From Haemaphysalis longicornis (taxonomy: Eukaryota > Arthropoda > Arachnida > Ixodida > Ixodidae), in NCBI GenBank assembly GCA_013339765.2, contig CM023457.1, forward strand, positions 53,841,745 through 53,905,744: 64,000 bases of DNA, written 5' to 3'. The translations under genes were made by a program, and so were the position numbers. Every line of letters begins with the position of its first letter. The first letter of the stretch is position 1. The notes beneath the pieces are model-generated. The model did no database searches. It was not told the DNA's origin and saw only the letters and a program-made list of their open reading frames with translations. Below, in pieces: positions 34,011 through 44,390 of the stretch.

Positions 34011-34651
34011 AAAAAATTCCCCCGCACTTCCCCGAGGGGGAGAGTGTGTAAGTGCGAATGCACGGTTGTTGATTGCGCGATTACGGTGGATATCGTGATC
34101 TTAATGAGTAGTCGAGAGATTACACACACGCACACAACTGTAATGTTCGCGAAAGAGAGATCACACACACACACACAACTACAAAGAAAGAAAGATGCAT
34201 TTATTCACAGACACCTATTTGTGTTGTCGTTGTACTTGATTACTAGAGCGGATCTCAGCTTTGAAATTTCGTGTCAGTACTCCTTTAAGCGGGTGCATTA
34301 GCCCTTCTCACGCCCGATTCCTGGCCAATCCCCCACGTGGGTATGTGCCATGCACAGACACCTATTTGTGTTGTCGTTGTACTTGATTGCTAGAGCGGAT
34401 CTCAGCTTTGAAATTTCGTGTCAGTACTCCTTTAAGCGGGTGCATTAGCCCTTCTCACGCCCGATTCCTGGCCAATCCCCCACGTGGGTATGTGCCATGT
34501 CAGCGGCCAGGCAGCGCGCGCCCATCTCCCCCCGTTGCCAAGGAAGACGAGGAGCGCGCGCACCCGCAGCTGTTGCTATGCGGACGGCGGCGGAATGCGG
34601 ACGGCGGCGGACGCTTCAGGCTCGCTTAAGAAGTGCATTCGCACTTAAAAA
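34011..34651 (-). mobile_element. HINE copy nested in the LINE, with 147-bp internal duplication
   Basis: Ends as for other copies (minus strand: TTTTAAGTGCGAATGCAC...stem-loop CCCCTCGGGG...AATTTTTT). The LINE frame resumes on the other side. Inside, 34206-34352 is repeated almost exactly at 34353-34499, starting CACAGACACCTATTTGTG. Confidence 0.8.
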
Positions 34652-35596
34652 CGCTGGGTGCAGTGGGACGTATAGTCTGTATAGTTGTGGGAAGTGTTTG
34701 CGTCGTGTGGTGTGAAGTGCTTTGAATCGAATGAGTATGTGAACTACGGATAGGGCCTCTCCACACCTGCCACACAGATGTCTTGAAGACCCCGTGAAGA
34801 GATACGAGTGTGTGACATGTGTGTGCCCTATCAGTCACCTAGCAAGGGCAACGTCTGTGTATCTGTTGCGTGTGTCAGTGGTGTATTGTCCCAAGCGTGG
34901 TTTTATGACATGTAACTTGTTATCTGTCTGTTCACTCCAGTGTGTTTGCCATCTGTTGCGAAGTTGGTGTCTGATGTGTGGTTTCATGTCTGTGTACGGC
35001 ATTGTTTATATGTCCACTGTATTCAAGAGTGTAGCAGCAGTGGCCATTCGATCTGCGGTTTCGTTCCCGGCAATTCCAGAGTGGCCTGGAACTCAACAAA
35101 AAGTTATTTCAAGGTTTGATGCATATGCAGACATGATAGCCTGAAAAACATCAATAATGACAAAGTTTTTAGAACGCTTTCTGGATGAAAGTGCGCGTAA
35201 ACGCTAAGAGAGTTTGTGTACACGATGGATTTTAAGATTTTATTTTGGACTATGTGATTTAATTCCATTAAAATACCGTATGCTTCTGCTGTGAATATAC
35301 TATGAAAGTTTGGCCCATGCGCAGCACAAGCCACATCACTTGTCGCCTTGGACGCGTCACTGTAGAACTCTGCACAACGGTACTTATCCTGCACTAACAA
35401 GAAATGCTGCAGAATCGCTATTCTTGGTGACCAGTTCTTGTTAAATTGCATAAAAGAGAGGTCACATGACACAGGGTGAAGATGCCATGGTGGAATGGAC
35501 ATAATGATGGGTGTCTTGTGGATGCCTAAAAAGAGACTGCTAGCACCGAAGCTTCTCGCACTCTTAAAGGAAACGGCATAGAGATTGATGGACGAT

Positions 35597-37375
35597 TTAA
35601 AGGGGTCCTGAAATACCTTCCGCCGATGCATGGATGTACATGTACCCAAATAAAGCAATGTATTTGCAATCTCCTCCCGCAAGAATTTTGTTAAAGCGAT
35701 GAGTATTAGCTGAGAAATCGTAAATCAAAAACCGCGCATTATCGTCGCTCCGCGTTTCCTCCTCCTCTCGACTTACTCTCCGCTGTTGACGGCGCGCGAG
35801 CCTTGCCTCCCATGATGCTGCGCTCCGCAGCGGTGACGTACTTCCGCTATTGCGCTGCTCAGACTGTCGTCTGCTACGGGCAGGCTTTGTTGACACCATG
35901 AATCCCGCACTCCGCTCAAGGTTGGAAAAGCGAACGAAAAATCTGGCCGCATGTATGCGGCGGCCTGGCCTTGCCCTTTCGCGGTGTGCGTTGCTGGCGG
36001 CACATGACTTTTTATCGGCGGTGAACTCGCAGCCGCACGGGGAGGTTGTGCGCTCGTTCTCTTGATGCACCGCGCACTGTTTATCCAAAAAGCGCCGTAT
36101 CAGATGTGGCCCCGCTGGTGCCGGGTCTTATTTTGCGGCGGTGGTAATTCCGGCCGGCGGCATGTGAAAAAGTCATAGTAAACCGATACAGAATCCGTGC
36201 ACAAAACGCTTCAATCATGTGACCAGTTCAGCTTGGGGCGACGAGTGGTGGAGAGCGGCAACGTTGGCAAAACATGCTCCGCCGCGGCTCTGAGCTTTCT
36301 AGCGCTGGAGCGAGCACCATTTCTTTGACAATCTCAAACATCGGTTGCCTTGGAAACAAGGCACAAACCGCTCCAGAAGTCAGTTACGGTTGCGTGATCC
36401 CGGTTCAGCTTGGGGCCCCACTTCGCGACATGTGGGCACTGCAGGCGTACCACTCACTCCCATTGGGAAGTGCGAGATGCGTTTGGCATTACAGGAGGCG
36501 ATGGTGTGTGTGTTGTGGACGCCTTTGTTTCGCGATGAAATGCGACGTTGTGCTTCTGCGGGTGGATAGTGCTTCCCATAGTCTGGATTATCTTTCTCGA
36601 GCGACGTACGACTCAACCTCGCATGGGGTATGTGCAGTGTGCGTGGCTAAAAGGCATCGGCTTGTGCGCCAGAGTTAAGTGACTTGCTGTTCGTCCCCGC
36701 AAAGCGCGCGCGAGGTGAGTACCGAATTTACGACGGGCACGAGGCAATCCATCCTCTGTCAATCGTGGTTCAGACTTTCAACGCATGTTGTGACGTTGTG
36801 TTCGTTAGAAACGCATCTCTTGATTGTTTTGAAGTTGAATAAAATGTATGCGTGAAACCCGGGCATTCGGCTCAGGGCGTTCTCTGCGATTGCACGAAAG
36901 AAGTGCTACGGGGCTTCAACGCTTTCTTTATGGAACGCACTCAGGTAACAGAATACCCATGTCGTGTTATGGCCGTGTTGCATTCAATACAAACGGTTAA
37001 GCGTTTGTTTTACACTTGTTTCGTTTGTCGTAAAATGCCCAAGCACTCCGGCACTCCGCTGGCAGATCAGCCGGCGAGCCGACGCTGAGCAGACGACTTA
37101 TCTCTTTGCCGGAAGTGCGTGAAAAAGCCGCCCAATAGCAGGATGTCTAGCTCATGAAGAACATCTGGGAATCGATGATGTAGACATGTGAAGATGGCGG
37201 CGTCCAAAAACACGAAGGGAAGGGTGAGAAAAAAACGACAAACTTTGCAACAAAAGTGTGAGCTTTCCGCTGCGCGTAAAAGAGTAATACTTGGCACAGA
37301 GGTCGTTGACGACCCAATCTAACGGTTGCGCTAGTTCATTTAGTGTGCTCAAAATGCCTTTCAGGGCCCCTTTAA
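35597..37375. mobile_element. TTAA-MITE (second family) nested in the LINE
   Basis: TTAA (35597-35600) then AGGGGTCCTGAAA; at the other end TTTCAGGGCCCCT (37359-37371) then TTAA (37372-37375). The 13-bp terminal repeats differ at one base. Joining the flanks at one TTAA restores LINE sequence (TTTTTAAATCG), as expected for insertion with TTAA duplication, a piggyBac-like trait. The 1.78-kb interior has no recognised transposase. Confidence 0.8.
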
Positions 37376-38444
37376 AAAGAGTTGCTGTGAGGATGCATCA
37401 TTAATGGTCGGAGTAAAAGGATGAATTGTCATAGACGTGATTTTTGAGGCATATAAAACGTCCATGTACGCCCTCTGGTGATCTAGGGACCATTTTTTGC
37501 ATTCTACATACAGACTTTTGGACAGGGCTAGTGCGAAAAGTGCCACATGCAAGGCGTAGCCCTAAATGCAGCACCGGGTCCAGCATTTTTAGTGCCGTTT
37601 TTGTTGCCCACCCATATACGACACTTCCGTAGTCCAAGCGAGATCCCACTAGGGCGCTATAAACACGCAGAAGTAGTTGCTTGTCTGCACCAGACGTCTG
37701 GTGGGAGAGCTTTAAGAATATTCATAGTTTTTAAGCATTTTTGTTTAAGATGTTTCAATTGTGGAACAAATGTTAGTTTGTTATCGAATATTACGCCTAA
37801 AAACGTGTGCTTCTTTTTAACAGGAATTGAAACGCCATTAAGAGTAATATCTGGGTCCGGATGGATCCCACGCTTTCTGGAGAAGGCAACGCAAGGACGT
37901 TTTTTCTGGGTTGAGTTTAAAGCTGTTCTTGTCTTCCCAGCTGGCAAGTTTTTTGACACCGAGCTGGACTTGACGCTCACAGATGGATCCATGATATATA
38001 AGATACCTGGAAGTCGTCTATTTACATTGAATAGGAAAGTGTAGGTGGTAGTGCCTTCCCAAGGGAGTTCATCTTAACTATGAGTAGACTGCAGCTTAGA
38101 ACTCCACCTTGCGGAACGCCGTTTTCTTGCCCATGTACCCTTGAGAGTGCGCTACCAACTCTCACACGAAATGTTCTTTCGGACAAATAACTAGCAAGAG
38201 TGTTCATCATGTTGCCTGAGACACCAAATGACTTCAGGTCACTGAGGATCCCGTAGAGCCAGGTAGTGTCATAGGCCTTCTCAAGGTCAAAAAACACCGT
38301 TGCGCAAAACTGTTTATGAAGTGGCACGTACTCGAACAGAGGCTTCGAAAAGGTCACCGCTTCCTTTGTTGGTAGGGATCCAACTGGGGTCCCTCGCGTC
38401 AATCCCACTCCACCAGGGAGCCGCACGCTCTTCGTATGCATCTA

Positions 38445-38823
38445 TGCGCTTCACCGTTGTCACGGAGGAGGAACTCCGGGCCGCCCTTTAGCGACTCGGT
38501 GCACCAAGTCACAAGCTGGAAGTCTTTCTGTTCCCAACGGGTACGGACACCTTCCGACGGGAGGTCTTCCAGCACCTCCTCAACTAAGTGGTTGTTACAG
38601 GACTAGTGCATCGTTTGTAGCCGTCGACCCTTGGAAGAGGCGAACGCTACATAGACTGTACCCCACTTACCTCCTTCCCCCTCTTTCTGTCTTCTTATCC
38701 TTTGAACCCCCTTTCCCTTCCCTGGACTGGGTTGTATCGAGGGTGAACTCCCCGTTGAGTTCAACAATATCCCCAGTTCTTTTTCTCTGCCCTGCTTTCT
38801 TAATAAATCACCACCACCACCAC
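38445..38823 (+). mobile_element. Probable LINE 3' end with (CAC)n tail
   Basis: A TEEELRAAL peptide runs into a stop, followed by a pyrimidine-rich 3' UTR and AATAAATCACCACCACCACC. The order of short coding end, UTR and simple-repeat tail suggests a CR1/L2-like LINE terminus, but no diagnostic domain is left. Confidence 0.4.
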
Positions 38824-38998
38824 CTCTTACTGCCGCCCCCTCACACTTTCTCCATGCGTCGCCGCCAACGCCTTGACGTTTTCACCGTAGACGCTGTCCC
38901 ATTCGCCGCTAATACGAACCACGTGACATTTGCGCAGGAGGCGAAAACAAAATTTGCAACAACACGCTGGCCGACGGCAGCGACGCGCTGGGAGACGA

Positions 38999-39424
38999 CA
39001 GAGTTTTAGCATAGAGGGTACCGTCCGCTAACTATACGACGGCGGGTTACCGGGACGCGACTGCGCAAGCGCGTGCAGGGAGGGCGAGGAGGTCGAGGAG
39101 GTCACCCCTCACCGGAACGAATATCAAGCGTGTCCGTCCAGGAGGGCACCTTCACTTCACCCCGTCTGGCGACCACAGCCATCTCATATTACAGAGTTTT
39201 AGCATAGCGGCTAGGGTGGGCTAACGTTCCTTACGGCAGTGGACTACCGGGACCCAACTGCGCATGCTTGCGGGGAGGGCGAGGAGGTCGCCCTTCAGCG
39301 GAACGCATGCGGGGGCTCGACAAGGCACGGACGCCGTTCCCGCGAAGCGAATGTGCACCTGCCCAGTCGGGTCCCAGCATCCGCCGCCGTAGCGTCAGCG
39401 GGCGCTACCGCTATACAAAACTGT
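38999..39424. mobile_element. Palindromic MITE family D (copies 3 and 3b)
   Basis: ACAGAGTTTTAGCATAG occurs at about 39000 and again at 39191. The second copy has matching right arms (CAGTCGGGTCCCAGC, GCTACCGCTATACAAAACTG) ending near 39424. The first lacks its right end, which was replaced by or lost to the second. Confidence 0.65.
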
Positions 39425-39575
39425 TTAACAGCAGAGTAGCGCGCGCTGCCGTGCGTTGTACGATCGCGCGATCACTTCCCGAGAAGCAGCAGATCTGCGT
39501 CGTGACCGAGAAGACTGCGCCTCGCGCGGCGCCCAAATTTCGCATTGGGGAGTATACTAATCAGCAGTGCATTTT

Positions 39576-39811
39576 ACCCGCCGCAGTGGCTCGGTGGCTA
39601 AGGCGTTGTGCTGTTGAGCACGAGGGCGCGATTTCGATTCCCGGCCGCGGCGGCCGCTTTTCTGATCGAAGCGATAAGCAAAAACGCCCGTGTGTACGAG
39701 ATTTCGGCGCACGTAAAAGATCCCCAGGGGGTCAAAATTAACCCGGAGCCCTCCACTACGGCGCGCCTCATCGCCTACGTTGCGTCGGCGCGTTGAACCC
39801 AACAATCAACC
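39576..39811 (+). mobile_element. Ruka-type SINE, full length
   Basis: Head CCGCCGCAGTGGCTCGGTGG, B box GATTTCGATTCCC, body to GTTGAACCCAACAATCAACC. Flanked by AATCAGCAGTGCATTTT (39559-39575) and AATCAGCAGTGCGTTTT (39812-39828), a 17-bp duplication with one change. Confidence 0.95.
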
Positions 39812-39828
39812 AATCAGCAGTGCGTTTT

Positions 39829-40149
39829 TTGTCACCAGGTTCTCACAACTTCACCCCGATGATTTCAGTTGCAGCATCGTTAGTTTCGGAAGGGTCGTAG
39901 GTCATGAGCATGGCTGTGTCCGCAGCAGAAACACTTCCCGCTCTATTGTCCTTCGTCATCATTGGGCAGCGCCGCGCGGAGCTGATAAGGTGTCGGTACC
40001 CCACGCCGAACAGTTTCGGGCCCTTTTCTCCTCTCTTTATCCCGCCCCTTAAAACCTCTTAGCTTAGAAGCGCCGCGCAAAAGCTAATAGAAAGAGTTTG
40101 CCTCTGTACACGGTTGAGTTCCGTGAGACCCGCATAGCGAATCATGCCG
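39829..40149. other. No gene recognised
   Basis: No domain, long frame or repeat partner was seen in this stretch. Confidence 0.4.
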
Positions 40150-41088
40150 GTCTTCCCGTGGGCGTGCTGCTCAGCCGAAGCTTTTTTCGCTTTCAGCCGC
40201 GAATTAGGCAGAAGCTTTTGTCAACGGTCTGCGGAGTGGTGACATACGTCTCGATTTGCTCACTCTACTCGGTGTCAAGCCAACTGCTACAAGTTACGAA
40301 GCAATCGTTTCGAAGTTGAATGCGCTCTTTAACCCAGCATCTCTGGTCATCACTCAATGGTTCCTGTTTGGCAAACGGGTCCGACGGCTTGGTAAGAGCA
40401 TGGTAATATTGTTGCGTCTCGTTTTGAAGCACTACGACATCGGGTCGGAACCTGACGCCATGCTTCGAAACAGGTTGAAGCGCAGTGTCCGTGACGACGA
40501 TGTTCCGTGACGGCTTCTTCTGGCCGAGCCCGATTTAGCCTTGAAGGAGCCATGAAGACGAAATACAAGTTGGGTTTATTAGAAAAACTGCTTAGTCCCG
40601 ATAACAATGATACCAATATCATCGCAATCTTCGAACAAATAACGGAGATATTAAAGAAAACGTGTGAAGCAGTCGCGACCCCCTAGCCAATTTCCCGCAA
40701 CTTTTACATCACGTCCCGGAACCTTGTTTGTGCGATTGGCGGCAGTCTAACTGACCTGTCGCGACGACACATGACTGGACGTCTGTAATGGGGTCTCTAG
40801 TTCCACTTGACCGCATCACTTGAATGCTAACGTGCAGTTAACGCACTGAAAATTATGTTTTATTGTTGGCCCATATGACGTCATTCGTGCTCATAACACG
40901 TGACTGTGGCGCAAAATTTGAAAGTTTTTGAATACTTCTTGCTTTTTTTTCTTTAAAAAACATGTTTTGTGGCTGTGATGGAGCTGAGTGTGATACTGAA
41001 TCCTAGTTCTTTCAAATTAAACGAAGTTGTATTTTCTCTTCATGGCTCCTTTAAGGGTAGCTGAAAGTATGGGCGCGCAGGTGGCGCG
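40150..41088 (+). pseudogene. Ty3/gypsy-type Gag fragment, split by a TTAA-MITE
   Basis: The frame from about 40230 reads DLLTLLGVKPTATSYEAIV, then LNALFNPASLVI and EPDAMLRNRLKRSVRDDDV, the capsid-like Gag signature of metazoan gypsy retrotransposons (structural protein of the particle). A TGA at 40508 interrupts it, then RLLLAEPDLA runs up to the insertion. On the far side, LRVAESMGAQVARL (41051 on) continues in the same frame. No LTR, protease or polymerase was seen attached. Confidence 0.7.
40541..41054. mobile_element. TTAA-MITE family C, short copy
   Basis: TTGA (decayed TTAA) AGGAGCCATGAAGACG at 40541 and TCTTCATGGCTCCT TTAA ending 41054. Removing it with one TTAA joins GCC TTA AGG in the Gag frame, so the insertion site and duplication are directly visible. 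Confidence 0.85.
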
Positions 41089-41735
41089 CTTGACATGTTC
41101 TTGGTTCCCTCGGGAACTTGTTTCATCTGTCGCTGAAAGCCTTATCAAGAAGGTTAAGGCGGGTGGGTACCTGTTCTCCAACAGAAAACGAGAAAACGGC
41201 GCCAGCCAACCCTGGTTGCGGCGGGAAGCAGTACCGTATGTTCACCAGCTTACGCACCGCTTGAAAAAAGTGGGCGGAAAACGCGGTGTCGATGTACTGG
41301 CAACCGCTCCTGGGAAGCTGATGCGTATGTGCCCGACCGGCAATGAGAATAAGAGGCAAGGCTGAACAAAAAAGCACGCCACCAGGTTTGTCACCTGTAC
41401 AATTGGCGTTTGTTTACAGCATTCCCTTGTCCTGCGGAAGATGCTATGTAGGACAGACGGGGCGCTGCATAAATGACCGTCTGAGGGAGCACCGAGCTGC
41501 AGTGTCATCGCTTGCCGCGGGGGGCCACTTGGCCGGCCATTGGAAGTGGTTTCTTGGTTGTGCCCCAGCATTTGATGCCACACGTATCTTCGGCAGTGGG
41601 CGCGACCAAGTGAAACGAGAGATGTGTGAGGCCTTTGATATTCACAGGGAGGCAGATAACTGTATCAGCGTGCCTTCCATCGCTGCTACGGCAAAAGAGC
41701 TAAGCATTTTGCAAGGACGCATGCGTGGTACGTAG
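41089..41735 (+). pseudogene. Penelope-like element 3' end: connector and GIY-YIG endonuclease
   Basis: The upstream frame has AVPYVHQLTHRLKKVGGKRG (~41228), the connector seen in Penelope-like polyproteins. After a frameshift near 41345 the next frame reads FVYSIPLSCGRCYVGQTGRC (~41415), NDRLREHRAAV and later REMCEAFDIHREADNCISVPS. VYxIPLxCG..YVGQTGR..NxRLxEH is the GIY-YIG endonuclease of this class, which nicks DNA to prime integration. The reverse transcriptase part is missing. Confidence 0.85.
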
Positions 41736-42236
41736 CTTGGCCGTGTAGGGTGGCACACATCGATGACTGTAGATTTTATCATTTGTAAGTGTTATCTATT
41801 TAGCCCTGTCTATTAGCGTTTTCATATATTACGTGTCTCAAGTAAAAGCTGTTCATTGAAGTCTACCGATTGTCCCGTCTATACTTCTTTCTAGGTCCCT
41901 GTCATTTTTTCGCTAGTAAAATGGTTCCAAGTTATTCCAGTCACACGTGCAGCACCCCCTTCTGTTCCTGCACACTTGGCCACTGATGGTATGCACAGCT
42001 GCATACGCAACAGAATGATAGCTCGTAAAGTGGTGAAACTTGGGCTGATTGGTACATGACCGAAGGAATGAAACAGCGTTAGGGAGTGGACACAAGAAAG
42101 AAGAGCCAAATGCTGTATTGCACTCGCGTTGCAAGGGACCCATCGTTAAGTAGCGGAGAAGTCTGCTGGAGGAACCCATAATTAAAATAATTAAAGGTTA
42201 ATTTTAAAGAAAATTCCGAACATTAAAAAAACTCAG
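41736..42236. other. No gene recognised
   Basis: Space between the Penelope fragment and the tRNA gene; no feature beyond the Pol III terminator noted for the tRNA. Confidence 0.4.
42225..42231 (-). terminator. RNA polymerase III terminator (T7)
   Basis: Seven T on the minus strand starting 6 bases past the tRNA-Ser 3' end. Confidence 0.8.
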
Positions 42237-42318
42237 CGCAGCCGACAGGATTCGAACCTGTGCGGGGAGACCCCAATGGATTTCGAGTCCATCGCCTTAA
42301 CCGCTCGGCCACGGCTGC
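42237..42318 (-). tRNA. tRNA-Ser (anticodon CGA)
   Basis: On the minus strand the acceptor arms GCAGCCG/CGGCTGC pair perfectly, with discriminator G. The D arm is GCC...GGC, the anticodon stem ATGGA/TCCAT encloses CTCGAAA, a long variable arm GGGG-TCT-CCCC marks a class II tRNA, and the T arm is ACAGG-TTCGAAT-CCTGT. The anticodon CGA reads UCG Ser. No intron. A and B boxes are intact, and a T7 run 6 bp past the 3' end (42225-42231 as A7) is a Pol III terminator. It looks functional, and unlike the SINEs it has no target duplication. Confidence 0.95.
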
Positions 42319-43611
42319 GTGACGATGGGGGTTATTTACGAGAAATGCCAAGAAATGCCATCGGAGATTTATTGTGCGGCTTACAAAGCATCGATACAAG
42401 ATTTTTATACTAATGTATGCTAGAGGCGCCAGTGTATAGGCGAGCCGCGGTTCAGTGAGCACGCCGTCCTGCACCGGGGACACAAGAGTTCCACCGTTAC
42501 TTGGCCTCGCCCATGAAGTTCTGGAGCGAAATGAGGCCACGTGGAAAGCCAAGCCAAGCCAAGTAGGACAAAAACGCTTCCACTTGCTATGGCGCGTTCG
42601 CGCCGGGACATAGAGATAATACGTCGGGACGCCATTTCAGCGGCAGATTTCCCTCTACATCTAATAGCATGGTACTCCACTGCATGGTCTTGTTAAGTGT
42701 GGGCTCTGTGGTGGGCGGGGAACGTAGAAACAGATTTTGAATCCTAACATACCGTGTACAGCACGAGGAACAAGCGGCTCGGGTGACACGTGCAGAGTTT
42801 TGGGAGTGGAAGGACGACAATGAAGCTACGCTGCCCGGCGCTTCGCTCCATGCGCTCTTGACGTCATACGTGTTGCGTCGGGTGTGCGTTCCTAAAAAAG
42901 CGGAGTACTACACTGAGGGCTAGGCTCAAAGTCTAACCGATGCTCTGCCGTCATTACGTGCCAGAGCTCAATTCTTCCGTGCTATTGGAAACACGGGGCA
43001 CGCCAAACGTAACAATAAAATAGTAACCTCGTGAGCCATTCATAGTGAATTTATTGCTGTCAGATAATATCTACGACAGAGTTAAAGCGACACTAAAGGC
43101 GGAAACAAGTTGGCCTGTATCGATAGCTTGAGGTGCCGGGAGTCCAAGTTCAGCATTCTCGCAACTCGTAGTTCTTTGACAAGGCAAAAACGCCATAAAC
43201 ATGAAAACAGGTGCCGACGCCCAGCACGCTTTCGGGTACTACGGTTTGTGACGTTACGATAATTGTGCATGGCGAGAGCTCATTGGAGAAGCATCTATAA
43301 ATGTTTTTCCTAAAATAAACAGTTCCAAAGTGGTTGAGCACGTGAAATAAATGTAAATCAATGCTTTCTGTGAGCTGACTTTTTTTTTTAAACGCAGGCA
43401 ACAGATTTTATACACTGCGAGACAGGCTGCTTCCCTCACGCTCGTCATCCATCATGCTTTCAGTTTCGTTATAAAAAGCCCTGATGCGCAATTAGAGAAC
43501 TGTGAACACCGGAGCTTCTGCAAGCAATATCTCCGGCAGGAAGCGGCAAAGGGAAAAGATGCACTGCAGGTGTTTAGCGACCCCACCCGCTTGAGCTTCT
43601 AATCCGTTATC
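42319..43611. other. No gene recognised
   Basis: TTAAAGCGACACTAAAGGCGG at 43080 resembles the end of a MITE but no partner end was found. Confidence 0.4.
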
Positions 43612-43821
43612 CAGCCGCCGCGGTGGCTCAGTGGCTAAGGCGTTGCGCTGCTGAGCACGAGGTCGCGGGTTCGATTCCCGGTCGCGGCGGTCGCTTTTCT
43701 GATGGAGGCGGAAAGCAAAAACGCCCGTGTGTGCGAGATTTCGGCGCATGTTTAATTTTGATTCGGCGCGACTCACCGCCTGCGTCGTGTCGCCGTGTTA
43801 AACCCTACAATCAATCAATTA
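43612..43821 (+). mobile_element. Ruka-type SINE with internal deletion
   Basis: Complete head with A box GTGGCTCAGTGGCTAAGG and B box GGTTCGATTCC. The body lacks about 30-50 bp after TTTCGGCGCATGTT compared with 33128-33364, then resumes at CTCACCGCCTGCGT. The exact duplication TAATCCGTTATC lies at 43600-43611 and 43822-43833. Confidence 0.95.
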
Positions 43822-44054
43822 TAATCCGTTATCAGCGCGCGGGTGTTGCTATCGGTAAGGCGTGCCTGCACCCGTTCCGAACCTTATCGCCCATGAAAGG
43901 TTACTAAGGGGGTTATCCGACCGATCCGAACTTCTGCTCTTCAGTCGCTGCGAACCGCCATTGATAAATCATCCGTACATCGCGCGCGCATCTACCCCTG
44001 CTATGTTTGGGCCGGGCGGAGCCGCTCTGAAGTTCGGCCATTCAGCCACGAAGA

Positions 44055-44390
44055 CTACTCGAGACAGCAGCGGGAAGCGAGTGTGTATTTTACGCCAGGT
44101 TGGCACGAAGCGTGAGGGAAGGGAATATGAGATGGACGTGATCGCCAGACGAGCTGAGGATGAATGTTACCGCTTGAGCGACGCCTAGCCGGGCAACCAT
44201 ACTCTTGCGCGATATTTGAAACGGCGCTTGTCGCTGCTTCGTTCACGGCGGGCGTAAAGTCTGGGTGGCCGGTGTAGGCGTGCACAATGGCCGCTGGGGC
44301 GGTGAAAAGCATTTTTCGTTCGGTCGGTGACAAATCATAAAAATGTAAGCCAGCCTCCTCGGTCAAAAAACGTTCTCGGGGGTCGGCCAT
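44055..44390 (-). CDS. Unrecognised short frame, possible first exon
   Basis: ATG at 44390 has a strong start context (GCCATGG) and reads MADPRERFLTEEAGLHFYDL, then TERKMLFTAPAAIVHAYTG. A potential donor AAGCG/GTAACA follows near 44170. It matches no family known to me and contains no membrane segment. It may belong to a decayed transposon: the adjacent sequence at 44560-44630 resembles a MITE end (TTCAGCCTTTAAGG). Treat as uncertain. Confidence 0.25.
   Translation of the reverse strand: MADPRERFLTEEAGLHFYDLSPTERKMLFTAPAAIVHAYTGHPDFTPAVNEAATSAVSNIAQEYGCPARRRSSGNIHPQLVWRSRPSHIPFPHASCQPGVKYTLASRCCLE

Larger units (their letters stand above)
33745..38400 (-). pseudogene. RNase H-bearing LINE (ORF2 remnant), interrupted twice
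   Basis: Minus-strand order: reverse transcriptase blocks FFDLEKAYDTTW (~38280) and GVPQGGVLS (~38105); palm end HTFLGVIFDNKL (~37800) and LDYGSVVYGWA (~37635); RNase H with EFYSDASKA (~35360), FTAEAYGI (~35290) and VPGHSGIAGNETAD (~35060). A C-terminal segment with LIGHTHVTHSYLF (~34825) continues beyond the HINE as DDSMFSIKCVFKCLD (~33990) to a stop. Several frameshifts and stops are present, and the RNase H motif usually ending in DS reads YTNS. The 5' part is truncated near 38400. The 3' UTR ends near 33745 at ATCCAACCATCATCG. Confidence 0.85.

Noticed and set aside
3033..34629. A conserved ~80-92 residue frame (LERISALKFRVSTPLS...) at 3033, 9685 and 34387
   Set aside because: It recurs only because the HINE core DNA is repeated; it lies in no consistent start or splice context and includes CACGTGGG and GC-rich simple sequence.
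38743..39012. Frame with HHHHH run as a host protein
   Set aside because: The run translates the (CAC)n tail of a probable LINE end.
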